Assembly (NCBI GenBank): GCA_021372515.1
Contig: JAJFUG010000129.1
Location: forward strand, 1-29,565
Length of the DNA: 29,565 bases
Reading direction: 5' to 3'
Source of the DNA: a bacterium
GTDB lineage: Bacteria > Gemmatimonadota > Glassbacteria > GWA2-58-10
In this document: positions 16,964 to 24,906 of the stretch, piece by piece
Layout: each line of letters opens with the position of its first letter
How positions within the stretch are numbered: the first letter of the stretch is position 1
Notes under the pieces: model-generated
Database searches by the model: none
Seen by the model: the letters and a program-made list of their open reading frames with translations, nothing else
What the model was told of the DNA's origin: nothing
Program-made: the position numbers and the translations under genes

Positions 16964-16993
16964 ATGGCCGCTCAGTTCCACCTTCTAATGTGA
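16964..16993 (+). CDS. Possible nine-codon leader ORF upstream of the SpeD homologue
   Basis: ATG at 16964 is preceded by GGGAGG (16955-16960), the strongest ribosome-binding-like site in the 120 bp before the SpeD homologue. It encodes MAAQFHLLM and stops at TGA 16991-16993. The spacing (3 nt) is short, and the ORF is in a different frame from the following gene, so it is not an N-terminal extension. It could be a regulatory leader peptide or simply chance. Confidence 0.25.
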   Translation: MAAQFHLLM

Positions 16994-17072
16994 CTAATCC
17001 GGCGGTCTCGTACGGAGTGTGTCCCCTGATTTGATCCCGTTCAACAATTTTTTCATGGAGACTGCCAGAATT

Positions 17073-17453
17073 ATGATTACCGCAGAAAAAGAAGCCGCCA
17101 CGACTTTTGGCTGGGAGCTGATCCTCGACATCAAGGGCTGTGACCCGGAGACGATCAAGAGCCGCGAGAAGCTGCTCGAATTCGTGGTCCAGCTCTGTGA
17201 CCTGATCGAAATGAAGCGCTACGGCGAGCCGCTGGCCGAGCTGTTCGGCCATGGCCGCAAGGAAACCCTGGGCTACACCGTGGTCCAGCTCATCGAGACC
17301 AGCTCCATCGTGATGCATGTGGGCGAGTACGCCCGCACCGTCTACCTGGACGTGTTCTCGTGCAAGCCCTATGACCGCTACAAGGTGCGCGATTTCTGCC
17401 TCCAGTATTTCGGCGCCTCGGCGGTCAACGAGACCTACGTGACCCGTGAATAG
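17073..17453 (+). CDS. Divergent S-adenosylmethionine decarboxylase (SpeD) homologue
   Basis: SpeD self-cleaves to form a pyruvoyl group and decarboxylates SAM for polyamine synthesis. From ATG 17073 the product is 126 residues, the usual size for the small bacterial form. It shows FGWELILDIKGCD near the N-terminus and a C-terminal core with Ser77, His82 and Cys97. Their spacing (+5, +20) equals that of Ser63, His68 and Cys83 in the Thermotoga enzyme. The cleavage site differs: ETSSIVMH here instead of ESHISIH, so the residue before the serine is Thr and the one after is Ser, and the following TWPE is VGEY. It may be an active subfamily, a repurposed decarboxylase, or unprocessed. The frame is open to GTG 17019; GGAGA 11 nt before ATG 17073 and family length favour the shorter start. 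No speE lies nearby. Confidence 0.75.
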   Translation: MITAEKEAATTFGWELILDIKGCDPETIKSREKLLEFVVQLCDLIEMKRYGEPLAELFGHGRKETLGYTVVQLIETSSIVMHVGEYARTVYLDVFSCKPYDRYKVRDFCLQYFGASAVNETYVTRE

Positions 17454-17482
17454 CGCTCGAGTTTGAGATTGTGTAATTGCAT

Positions 17483-17520
17483 AACCCCGCCCCGGTTACG
17501 CCGGAGCGGGGTTTTTTTTT
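17483..17520 (+). terminator. Strong rho-independent terminator after the SpeD homologue
   Basis: AACCCCGC...GCGGGGTT stem with internal CCGG/CCGG pairing and a TTACG loop, followed by an uninterrupted run of T to 17520. It is 30 nt past the stop codon. Confidence 0.88.
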
Positions 17521-17574
17521 GCGGACCGGTGCTTTTTTCGGCTGTTTTTCCTCTGGCTTGTGATGCGTCTTGGT

Positions 17575-17582
17575 GCTATTAT
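17575..17582 (+). promoter_or_regulatory. Possible extended -10 promoter for the carbohydrate locus
   Basis: TGC followed by TATTAT (17577-17582) forms an extended -10 box just downstream of a strong terminator and 100 nt before the ATG at 17683. No good -35 box is seen. Confidence 0.3.
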
Positions 17583-17682
17583 CCGCTTTCAGTACTCAGC
17601 CGCGCGCCTGCCCCCGGCAGGCCGGCCTTCTTTTAAAAGCCATCCCACACGCAGTATCACACCGCTTGTCGTGAGGCGCACG

Positions 17683-20103
17683 ATGAGAACCCTGCTGTTT
17701 TTATCCGTTACGCTCTGCCTCCTGGTCTGCTCCTCCCTGTCAGCCTCCGCTCACACCCGGGTCCTGTCGGATTTCGAGTCGGCGGCCGACACCTCGCTCT
17801 GGAAAGTGTCGAACGGGAAATTCAGCGTTGAGGGCGCACCCGGCTCGCGCGAGGCGCGGATCGAGTTCAACCTGCCCGCCGAGGGCGCGCCGCGCTCCAC
17901 GGCAATACTGACCCTGAACGAGAGCCTCCTGCCCCGCAACGACTGGGCCGCCTGGCAGCGCCTGGAGCTGGATCTGATCAACGCCAGCGGCGAGAAAGTG
18001 GGAGTGGGCTGCGGACTGAGCGACTCCACGGTGGGCTATCGCTACGACCTGTTCACCCTGAAACCTGGCGAGCGGAAAACGGCCTGCCTGGATGTCTCCG
18101 GTTTCTACCGCCGGATCGAGCCGCTCTACGGCAGCCGGGGTGAGAAACGGGATTGGACGCCGCCCCCGGTCCTGAGACTGGTCCTGTCGCAGGACCGCCC
18201 GGGGCGCGCCAACCCGCTCCGGGTGGACAACGTGCGTCTGGTGGCGGATGAGCTCGTCCTGACCGATGCGGCGCTCTGCCCGGACCCACTGTCCGGCGGG
18301 ATGATCGCGGTGCGCTGCGACCTCAACCGTCTGGCGCGGATCGAGGCGCGTATCTGGGGGCCGGACGGCGCCCTGGTCAAGCGTTATTACGAGAATACGA
18401 AAGAATTCTACTGGCTCTGGGACTGCCCCGGGGAACTGGAAACCCTCACCCCCGGACAGTACCGCGCCGAGCTGATTGTTACCGACTGCAAGTGGGACCC
18501 GAAGACCGTGATCCGCCGCGACCTGGGAGCGTTCGAGGTGGCCGCGCCCGAGAACCGCGCCGAGATCGCCGCCTGGCAGGCGCCCACCACGCGCAAGGTG
18601 ATGCTGTTCCACAACCCCGGCCCGTCCGACGCGGTCTGGAGCCTGCCCGCCCGGGGCGCCCAGCCGCAGGGCGCGCTCAAGGTCGAGATGGCGCGCGGCG
18701 AGTACGAGGGCTGCCAGGTGGTGTTCCGCGTGCGGGACGCCGTGCGGCGGCTGAGTTTCAAGGTCGAGGACCTGCGCGCCGCGGACAGCGGCGAAGCGTT
18801 CCCGGCCGAGGGCATGGAGGTGCTGCAGGTGGGCTATGTCTACACCCACGATCCGGTCTACTATGAGGTGGACCACATGGGCTGGTGGCCGGATGCCCTG
18901 TTGCCGGTGGAGCAGATGTACGCGCGTCCGGGCGAGAGCATGCCGGTCTGGATCAACCTCAAGTCATCCCGCGGAATGAAACCCGGGCTGTACCGCGGCA
19001 GTCTGGCGGTGACGGCCGAGGGCCACCCGGTGGGGGATATCCCGCTGGAGGTGACAGTCTATGACGCGGTCCTGCCGGAGAGCACCACGATCCGCACCGC
19101 GTTCACCACGGCCGAGGAGCTGTTCGACGAGATCAACGGCGGGGTGCAGGATGACAGCCTGGACCTGAAATACCTCACTTTCGTGGCCGAACACCGTCTG
19201 AACCCCGACAACCTCTACCGCAGCAAGCCGCCCAGGATCGAGCTGGTGGAGCATTTCGCCAAGCGCAACCAGCTCAACTCGTTCAACCTGATGTATGTGG
19301 GCGGGCGGATCAACATGCGGGATGAGATCAGCACGGACGGCTATATCCAGAGCCTGGCCGCCACGCTGGACCCCTACGTGGCCGAGCTGCGCAAGCGCCA
19401 CCTGGCCGAGCGGGCCTACCTCTACGGGTTCGATGAGATCGGCCCGGAAATGTATGGATCGATCCGCAAGGTGATGGGCTTCCTCAAGAAGCGCTACCCC
19501 GAGATCCCCACTGTCACCACCGGCTACGACCCCACCTACGGCTACGACAGCGGTCTGCTGGACGAGGTGGATGTCTGGGTGCCGCTCACCCCGAGCTACG
19601 ACCTGGAGCGCGCCGAGGCCACCCGCAAGCGGGGCAAGGAAGTCTGGTGGTACATCTGCGTGGGGCCGCAGCAGCCGTTCGCCAACTGGTTCATCGAGTT
19701 CCCGGCCGTGGAGGCGCGAATGATCTGGTGGATGGCCTGGCAGCAGCGCGTGCCGGGGTTCCTCTACTACCTGACCAACCTGCGCCACGGCCAGAACGAC
19801 CTGATGCAGCTCACGGGCTGGAACAAGACCAACTGGAACCCGGCCTCGTTCAACACGGCCAACGGGGATGGCTGTTTCATCTACAGTGGCCCCGAGGGTC
19901 CGATCAGCACGATCCGCTTCGAGAACATCCGGGACGGGCTGGAGGACAGCGAACTGCTGTTCCTGCTGCAGAAAAAGAGCGGCCGGGCGGCCGGGGAAAA
20001 GCTCTGCTCGCAACTGTTCCGGAGCGTGAAGGATTTCAGCACGGACACCGAGCTGTTCGGCGCCGTGCGCGGCGAGCTGCTGCGGGCGGCCTCCGGCAAA
20101 TAG
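17683..20103 (+). CDS. Secreted DUF4091 / GH123-like glycoside hydrolase domain protein
   Basis: An 806-residue exported protein. The signal peptide (MRTLLFLSVTLCLLVCSSLSASA) sets the start at 17683, with GAGG 6 nt upstream; the frame is open to 17560 without support. The first ~180 residues after the signal look like a jelly-roll carbohydrate-binding domain (RVLSDFESAADTSLWK). A middle beta domain follows, then a TIM-barrel region with the acidic pair in YGFDEIGPEMYGS (Asp584-Glu585), which matches the Asp-Glu pair used by GH123 N-acetyl-beta-galactosaminidases. The C-terminal DUF4091 signature is IRFENIRDGLEDSELLFLL. Whether it is a hydrolase on a specific glycan is not known. The ExuT-like transporter follows after 88 bp and a GH5 enzyme after that, which suggests one locus for glycan degradation and uptake. 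Confidence 0.82.
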   Translation: MRTLLFLSVTLCLLVCSSLSASAHTRVLSDFESAADTSLWKVSNGKFSVEGAPGSREARIEFNLPAEGAPRSTAILTLNESLLPRNDWAAWQRLELDLINASGEKVGVGCGLSDSTVGYRYDLFTLKPGERKTACLDVSGFYRRIEPLYGSRGEKRDWTPPPVLRLVLSQDRPGRANPLRVDNVRLVADELVLTDAALCPDPLSGGMIAVRCDLNRLARIEARIWGPDGALVKRYYENTKEFYWLWDCPGELETLTPGQYRAELIVTDCKWDPKTVIRRDLGAFEVAAPENRAEIAAWQAPTTRKVMLFHNPGPSDAVWSLPARGAQPQGALKVEMARGEYEGCQVVFRVRDAVRRLSFKVEDLRAADSGEAFPAEGMEVLQVGYVYTHDPVYYEVDHMGWWPDALLPVEQMYARPGESMPVWINLKSSRGMKPGLYRGSLAVTAEGHPVGDIPLEVTVYDAVLPESTTIRTAFTTAEELFDEINGGVQDDSLDLKYLTFVAEHRLNPDNLYRSKPPRIELVEHFAKRNQLNSFNLMYVGGRINMRDEISTDGYIQSLAATLDPYVAELRKRHLAERAYLYGFDEIGPEMYGSIRKVMGFLKKRYPEIPTVTTGYDPTYGYDSGLLDEVDVWVPLTPSYDLERAEATRKRGKEVWWYICVGPQQPFANWFIEFPAVEARMIWWMAWQQRVPGFLYYLTNLRHGQNDLMQLTGWNKTNWNPASFNTANGDGCFIYSGPEGPISTIRFENIRDGLEDSELLFLLQKKSGRAAGEKLCSQLFRSVKDFSTDTELFGAVRGELLRAASGK

Positions 20104-20191
20104 GGCAGCCGAAACTAACCGAGACAGAAAAACAATCCGCAAGCCGAAGTCAGGCCAGACTCCCCGGATTCAAAGCGAAAGGAACGCAGGG

Positions 20192-21541
20192 ATGAAAGAC
20201 AAGTCAGTCGATGCGAACAACGATCCGTCAACAGTGAAAACGCCGGGAGAGGACAAGTCGACTGGCTCGTTCATCCAGGCGGCCGGAGCGCATATCGGCC
20301 GCCGGCGCTGGGTGATTTGCGCACTGATCTTTTTCGCCACCACGATCAACTACATCGACCGTCTGGTGTTCGGCCTCCTGGGGCCCGAGCTGCAGAAAAT
20401 CTTCGGCTGGACGAACAAGGATTACACCGACATCGTGTTCTGGTTCGAGGTGGCCTACGCGATCGGACTCGTGAGCGCCGGACGGTTCATCGATTGGATC
20501 GGCACGCGCCTGGGCTACGCCATCGCTTTCCTGTTCTGGAGCGCGGCCTCGATGCTGCATGCGCTGATGAGCACAATCACCGGTTTCAGCGCCGCCCGGT
20601 TCATGCTCGGTCTGTCGGAGGCGGGGAATTTCCCGGCCGCGATCAAGACCGTGGCCGAGTGGTTCCCCAAGAAAGAGCGGGCCCTTGCCACGGGCCTGTT
20701 CAATGCCGGGACGAACGTGGGCGCGGTGGTGGCGCCGCTGGCCGTGCCCTGGCTCTACATCAATTATGGCTGGCAGTGGGCCTTTATCGCCACCGGCGCA
20801 ATCGGCCTGGTCTGGCTGGTTTTCTGGTTTGCCATGTACCGGGTGCCGGAGAAGCACCCCAAGCTCAGCCCGGAGGAACTGGCCTACATCCAGAGCGACC
20901 CGCCCGACCCGGACGTGCAAATCGCCTGGCGCAAGCTCCTCCCGCACCGTCAGACCTGGGCTTTCGTGATCGGCAAGTTCATGACCGATTCGGTCTGGCG
21001 CTGGTACCTCTACCTTCTGCCCCTGTTCTTCGCCCAGGATTTCAAGCTCAACATCAAGGAGTTCGGGCCGCCTTTCGTGGTGATCTACGTGATGGCCGAT
21101 TTCGGCAGCATCCTGGGCGGCTGGCTCTCCTCACACCTGATTAAAAAAGGACACACTGTCAACTACGGCCGCAAGATCGCCCTGCTGGTCTGCGCTCTGT
21201 GCGTGGTGCCGGTGGTGTTCGTCACCCAGGTGCACAACATCTGGCTGGCCGTGATGCTGGTCGGGCTGGCGGCCTCGGCGCACCAGGGCTGGTCGGCCAA
21301 CATGTTCACCACGGCCTCGGACATGTTCCCCAAGCAGGCGGTGGGCTCGATGGTGGGGCTCGGCGGCATGGCCGGGGCGGTGGGGGCGATGCTGATCCTG
21401 AAAATCACGGGCTATGTCCTGAGCCATACCGGCAGTTTCACCGTGCTGTTCATCATCGCCGGCTCGGCCTATCTGGTGGCGCTGCTGCTGTTCCATCTGC
21501 TCGCTCCGCGGCTCGAACCGGCAAAGATCAAGGTCGACTGA
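20192..21541 (+). CDS. MFS transporter, anion:cation symporter family, hexuronate transporter (ExuT)-like
   Basis: A 449-residue, roughly 12-helix inner-membrane permease. Family features include the first helix with TTINYIDRLVFGLLGPEL, the MFS loop motif GRFIDWIGTRLGYA between helices 2 and 3, RFMLGLSEAGNFPAAIKTVAEWFP at helices 4-5, and a second-half loop SSHLIKKGHTVNYGRK. The ANY/SEAGNFPA patterns are typical of ExuT-like hexuronate and related sugar-acid transporters driven by proton symport. About 45 N-terminal residues before helix 1 are hydrophilic and unusual in length. AGGAACGCAGGG precedes the ATG. The stop codon abuts the next ATG (TGAATG), so it is translationally coupled to the GH5 gene. 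Uronate uptake fits the GH28 pectinase-like enzyme nearby, but the substrate is inferred. Confidence 0.85.
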   Translation: MKDKSVDANNDPSTVKTPGEDKSTGSFIQAAGAHIGRRRWVICALIFFATTINYIDRLVFGLLGPELQKIFGWTNKDYTDIVFWFEVAYAIGLVSAGRFIDWIGTRLGYAIAFLFWSAASMLHALMSTITGFSAARFMLGLSEAGNFPAAIKTVAEWFPKKERALATGLFNAGTNVGAVVAPLAVPWLYINYGWQWAFIATGAIGLVWLVFWFAMYRVPEKHPKLSPEELAYIQSDPPDPDVQIAWRKLLPHRQTWAFVIGKFMTDSVWRWYLYLLPLFFAQDFKLNIKEFGPPFVVIYVMADFGSILGGWLSSHLIKKGHTVNYGRKIALLVCALCVVPVVFVTQVHNIWLAVMLVGLAASAHQGWSANMFTTASDMFPKQAVGSMVGLGGMAGAVGAMLILKITGYVLSHTGSFTVLFIIAGSAYLVALLLFHLLAPRLEPAKIKVD

Positions 21542-22762
21542 ATGGGCAAGGTCAGACTGAATATCCTCGCGGCCCTGGTGCTGGCAGTAGGCCTCGCCTC
21601 TGCCGTGCCGGCCGCGGCCGAGGTCTCCGTGGCCTGGCCGGAGACTGTCCAGCGCGGGGCCAACCTGGGCGGCACCAATTACAGCGAGGCGGATATCGCC
21701 TACCTGGCCCTGGACTGGCGCGCCAACCTCGTGCGTGTGCTGGTCAATGTGACTCTCACGGCGGACGGCCAGTGCCGGGTGAACGGGTCGAGCAAGGAGA
21801 CCCTGTTCAACCTGATCGACTGGTGCCTCAAGTACCGGATGTACACGGTGTTCTGCCCGAGCCCGTCGTTCGACAGCATGGACGAGCTGTTTGGCAGCCG
21901 CCCGCTCAAAAACGCTTTCATCGCGTTCTGGAAAGAGGTGGCCGCGCGCTACGCCTCGGCCGGCCCGATTGCCTACGACCTGCTGAACGAGCCGCATGAC
22001 GGCCTCGCGGACACGCAGTGGTCCGCGTTCGCCCAGGAGCTGACCGACTCGATCCGCACGGTGGACAAGGTGCACACGCTCGTGGTCGAGCCGCCGGCCT
22101 GGGGCTGGCCGGATGGCTTTACGAACCTCACGCCCACCACCGACAGCAACACGGTCTACAGTTTCCATTTCTACGGCCCGATGGACTACACGCACCAGCG
22201 TTTCGGCGGCCAGGTGACCAACACCCCCGACTGGGCCTGGCTGCAGCGTCCCTATCCGGGCACTATCGTGAGCGAGTGGGGCTCCGAGTACTGGGACAAG
22301 AACACCATGAAGCCGTACATCCAGAAAGCGGTCTATTTCCGGACGCGCCACAAGGTGCGTCTCTGGTGCGGCGAGTTCGGCTGCGCGCGCTGGGCTATCG
22401 GGGCGAAGCAGTGGTTCACCGACTGGATCGACCTTCTGGATGAGAACGGGATCGACTGGTCCTACTACTCCTACCGCGAGTGGCAGCACATGGACATCGA
22501 GATGGACCCGGCGGAGCGCCACAACCCGACCGCGCGCAGCGAGACCGAGCTGGTGACCCTGTTCCGGAGCTATTACGCCCGCAACGCGGTGCCGGCGGAT
22601 TTCAACCGGGACGGTGCGCTCACCCTGGGGGACGCGGCCGAGCTGGTGCGTTACGAGTGCCGTCACCCGGGCAACCTGGCCGGGGATTTCAACGGCGACG
22701 GCAAAGTGGGGCTGCTGGACGTGCTGGGCCTGCTGCTGAGGTTGGGCAGAGGAGGGGAGTGA
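21542..22762 (+). CDS. Secreted glycoside hydrolase family 5 enzyme with dockerin-like C-terminus
   Basis: GH5 enzymes are retaining endo-glycanases (cellulases, mannanases and others). The 406-residue product has a signal peptide ending VPAAAA. Its TIM barrel contains AYDLLNEPHDG with the acid/base Glu150, FHFYGP, and WCGEFGCARW with the nucleophile Glu278, so both catalytic carboxylates are present. Residues about 352-405 form a dockerin-like pair of EF-hand loops (DFNRDGALTLGDA and DFNGDGKVGLLDV). The ATG follows the transporter stop directly (TGAATG) with only AAGG upstream, which indicates translational coupling. The combination suggests that the transporter takes up what this enzyme and the upstream DUF4091 protein release. 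The fine specificity (cellulose, mannan, other) is not readable. Confidence 0.88.
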   Translation: MGKVRLNILAALVLAVGLASAVPAAAEVSVAWPETVQRGANLGGTNYSEADIAYLALDWRANLVRVLVNVTLTADGQCRVNGSSKETLFNLIDWCLKYRMYTVFCPSPSFDSMDELFGSRPLKNAFIAFWKEVAARYASAGPIAYDLLNEPHDGLADTQWSAFAQELTDSIRTVDKVHTLVVEPPAWGWPDGFTNLTPTTDSNTVYSFHFYGPMDYTHQRFGGQVTNTPDWAWLQRPYPGTIVSEWGSEYWDKNTMKPYIQKAVYFRTRHKVRLWCGEFGCARWAIGAKQWFTDWIDLLDENGIDWSYYSYREWQHMDIEMDPAERHNPTARSETELVTLFRSYYARNAVPADFNRDGALTLGDAAELVRYECRHPGNLAGDFNGDGKVGLLDVLGLLLRLGRGGE

Positions 22763-22883
22763 AGGGGGATAAAGTGTTACGCTGCTCTGTCGCCGCCTGA
22801 AAAACCTTTCCTGCTGATTTTCTCACGGATATATTGATTTACGCCTTTTCTCCTTTCTCCGCCCTCCCACCCCGGAGGCCTCC

Positions 22884-24269
22884 ATGCTGCAGGAAACCCC
22901 AGGCTGCTCTTACGATTACGATCCTTCATGGCCAAATTCAGAAAGGAAATGCCCTCACCCAGTGCATGCGGATGGGCTTTGCATTTTCCACTTGCCCAAG
23001 CTGAGTGCGGAGGAAAAGACAAAACTATCTCCTGGCTCTGATGATGAAAAAAGGAACAACGAATTCGAGGAACTTTTTAGGAAAGATTTTTATCGGGAAA
23101 TGAAAAGGCAGCAAATGGACCAGAAAACGAAGGCATTTGACTTTGTCGGTTTTCGTTTTCCAGACATTGACATGAGTAAAGATACACTAATTACGTTGCT
23201 TGGACCAGAATGCTTTCAAAAACCACTTCATCTGGAAGATGCAGTATTCCAGTCTGTTGACTTTAGTAGAACCAGAATCGAGTTAGCCATCTTCCGCGGA
23301 GCCAGATTTCAGAAGGCCATCTTCCGCTTCGCAATTATCCAATCAGCAGACTTTAGATGGGCTATTTTTAAAGCAGCCGACTTCGGCGGATCTATCTTCC
23401 ATACGGCCGAATTCGTTGGGGTCACATTCCAGTCGGCTGAATTCCTCGGGACCAAATTCCATTTGGCCGATTTCAGCGCGGCCATTCTTTCGGGAGTAAT
23501 TCATTTTGATGGTAGAGTCCATGAAGGGAGTTTCTTAGAATGGGTAAATTTCGATATGATGCGGTTTATGAGAAACGGTAGCCTATATCTATGCAAGGTC
23601 AACTTGGTGAAGGCCCGTTTCCTTGGGACACCTCTGCTGGAGGGAGAAAACATACGTGTGGTGTTTGATGACGTGACCTGGTGGCGTAAATCCATTTTCC
23701 GACGCAAAGCTCTTCTGGATGAGTTTGATGCAGAAACGCATAGGGATTTCCTGATTCGATACCAGGGTATATACAATCTCTACCACCAGTTGGTTAAAAT
23801 CTACGAGGCCAAGCGCGAGTTCGAGACAGCCGAGGATTTCCATGTAGGTGAGATGGAGATGCGCAGGAAGCGCATTTGGGCCGAAGCCAAACCCTGGTGC
23901 CGGTGGCACCGCCGCTGGACCAATTCTTATTTCCTGTATAAAATCTTGAGCAACTACGGTACAAGCTACTGGCACGCCCTGGTTGTCCTGTGTATCATGC
24001 TGCTGAGCTTCGGGGTGTTCTCGCTCCTGTCCGGGTTCAGCGTGGACGGCCATCTGGTGGACTACCACCTCGGCCTGCGCTGGCAGCTCACCTGGACCGA
24101 TTTCTGGTCTGCCCTGGGCTATGCCCTCTCGGCGTTGCCGTTCAAGCATGATGCAGTCTACAAAGCCTCCGCGCCCTGGCTGGAGATTGTCAAAGGCGTG
24201 GCCTCGCTCGTGCTTTCCGGCCAGCTCGCCCTGACCCTGCTGGCCGTGCGGCGTCGTTTCAAGCGCTGA
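22884..24269 (+). CDS. Pentapeptide-repeat membrane protein with N-terminal Cys/His knuckle
   Basis: A 461-residue protein in three parts. Residues 1-40 hold Cys8, Cys23, Cys33 and His36 (CPHPVHADGLCIFH), a likely zinc-binding knuckle. Residues about 118-205 are A(D/E/V)F-type pentapeptide repeats, which fold as a right-handed square beta-helix, continuing less regularly to about 260. After a helical linker the C-terminus has two membrane segments (about 363-385 and 434-455) ending RRRFKR. The layout resembles pentapeptide-repeat proteins with an ion-channel-like two-helix tail, but I see no selectivity-filter motif between the helices. GGAGG is 5 nt before the ATG. The first two thirds are visibly AT-richer than the neighbours and use different codons; from about 23960 the composition returns to the local GC-rich style. 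The function is unknown. Confidence 0.8.
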   Translation: MLQETPGCSYDYDPSWPNSERKCPHPVHADGLCIFHLPKLSAEEKTKLSPGSDDEKRNNEFEELFRKDFYREMKRQQMDQKTKAFDFVGFRFPDIDMSKDTLITLLGPECFQKPLHLEDAVFQSVDFSRTRIELAIFRGARFQKAIFRFAIIQSADFRWAIFKAADFGGSIFHTAEFVGVTFQSAEFLGTKFHLADFSAAILSGVIHFDGRVHEGSFLEWVNFDMMRFMRNGSLYLCKVNLVKARFLGTPLLEGENIRVVFDDVTWWRKSIFRRKALLDEFDAETHRDFLIRYQGIYNLYHQLVKIYEAKREFETAEDFHVGEMEMRRKRIWAEAKPWCRWHRRWTNSYFLYKILSNYGTSYWHALVVLCIMLLSFGVFSLLSGFSVDGHLVDYHLGLRWQLTWTDFWSALGYALSALPFKHDAVYKASAPWLEIVKGVASLVLSGQLALTLLAVRRRFKR

Positions 24270-24378
24270 GCCCGCCTTACAACCCTCTGGACTGCGGGGC
24301 CGTTTTGCTTTAGTTTATCCCCTGGCAGACACGGACTTGTAACCTTAAGACCTTCCCTTAAAACCGAGAGAAAGCCAA

Positions 24379-24840
24379 ATGATCGCCGCACAGCTTGCCG
24401 ATTCCGCCCGCTACGAGAACGTTGTCCCCGGCCTGGACAAGGCCTTCGCCTGGCTGCGCGCCAACGCCGCCAACCCGCCCGTGGATGGCCGCTACGAGAT
24501 CGACGGCGACCGGGTGTTCGCCCTGGTGATGCAGTACACAACCCTGCCCAGGGAACAGAAAATCTACGAGGGCCACCGCCGGTTCCTGGATGTCCAGTTC
24601 ATCGCCGGGGGCGGGCCCGAGGCCCTGTACTACGGCCCCGCGGCCGAGGCCCCGGAAGCCGAGGCCTACGACGCAACCAAGGATTTCGTCAAGTTCGACC
24701 CCGCGTACGGAAAGTCCATGGTGGTGCTGCGCAAGGGCGAGTTCGCGATCTTTTTCCCGGAGGATGCCCACATGCCGGGCGCCATGTTCGAAAGCCCCGC
24801 CGAGGTGAAAAAGATCGTGGTCAAGGTGCGCCTGAGCTGA
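24379..24840 (+). CDS. YhcH/YjgK/YiaL (TabA) family cupin-like protein
   Basis: This family (DUF386) consists of ~150-residue metal-binding beta-barrel proteins linked to sugar metabolism (YhcH in sialic acid use) and biofilm (TabA). The 153-residue product matches in length and in the landmarks FAWLRAN near the N-terminus, YEIDGDRVFALVMQY, KIYEGHRRFLDVQFI (His and Glu likely metal ligands) and IFFPEDAHMPG near the C-terminus (second His). GAGAG lies upstream of the ATG. It is flanked by 109 and 66 bp, so it may be its own unit. Its biochemical role in this organism is unknown, although it fits a sugar-active neighbourhood. Confidence 0.88.
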   Translation: MIAAQLADSARYENVVPGLDKAFAWLRANAANPPVDGRYEIDGDRVFALVMQYTTLPREQKIYEGHRRFLDVQFIAGGGPEALYYGPAAEAPEAEAYDATKDFVKFDPAYGKSMVVLRKGEFAIFFPEDAHMPGAMFESPAEVKKIVVKVRLS

Positions 24841-24859
24841 CAGCCGCGGCTGTTTTCAG

Positions 24860-24895
24860 TTCAACCAGTAAAATTATAGACTTATTTCAACCAGT
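24860..24895 (+). repeat. 10-bp direct repeat in the leader of the ACT-domain gene
   Basis: TTCAACCAGT at 24860-24869 and again at 24886-24895, 26 bp apart (start to start), with AT-rich sequence (AAAATTATAGACTTA) between. It lies 12-47 nt upstream of the ATG at 24907. The two copies could be operator half-sites or chance. Confidence 0.35.
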
Positions 24896-24906
24896 GTGAG
24901 GCATCG

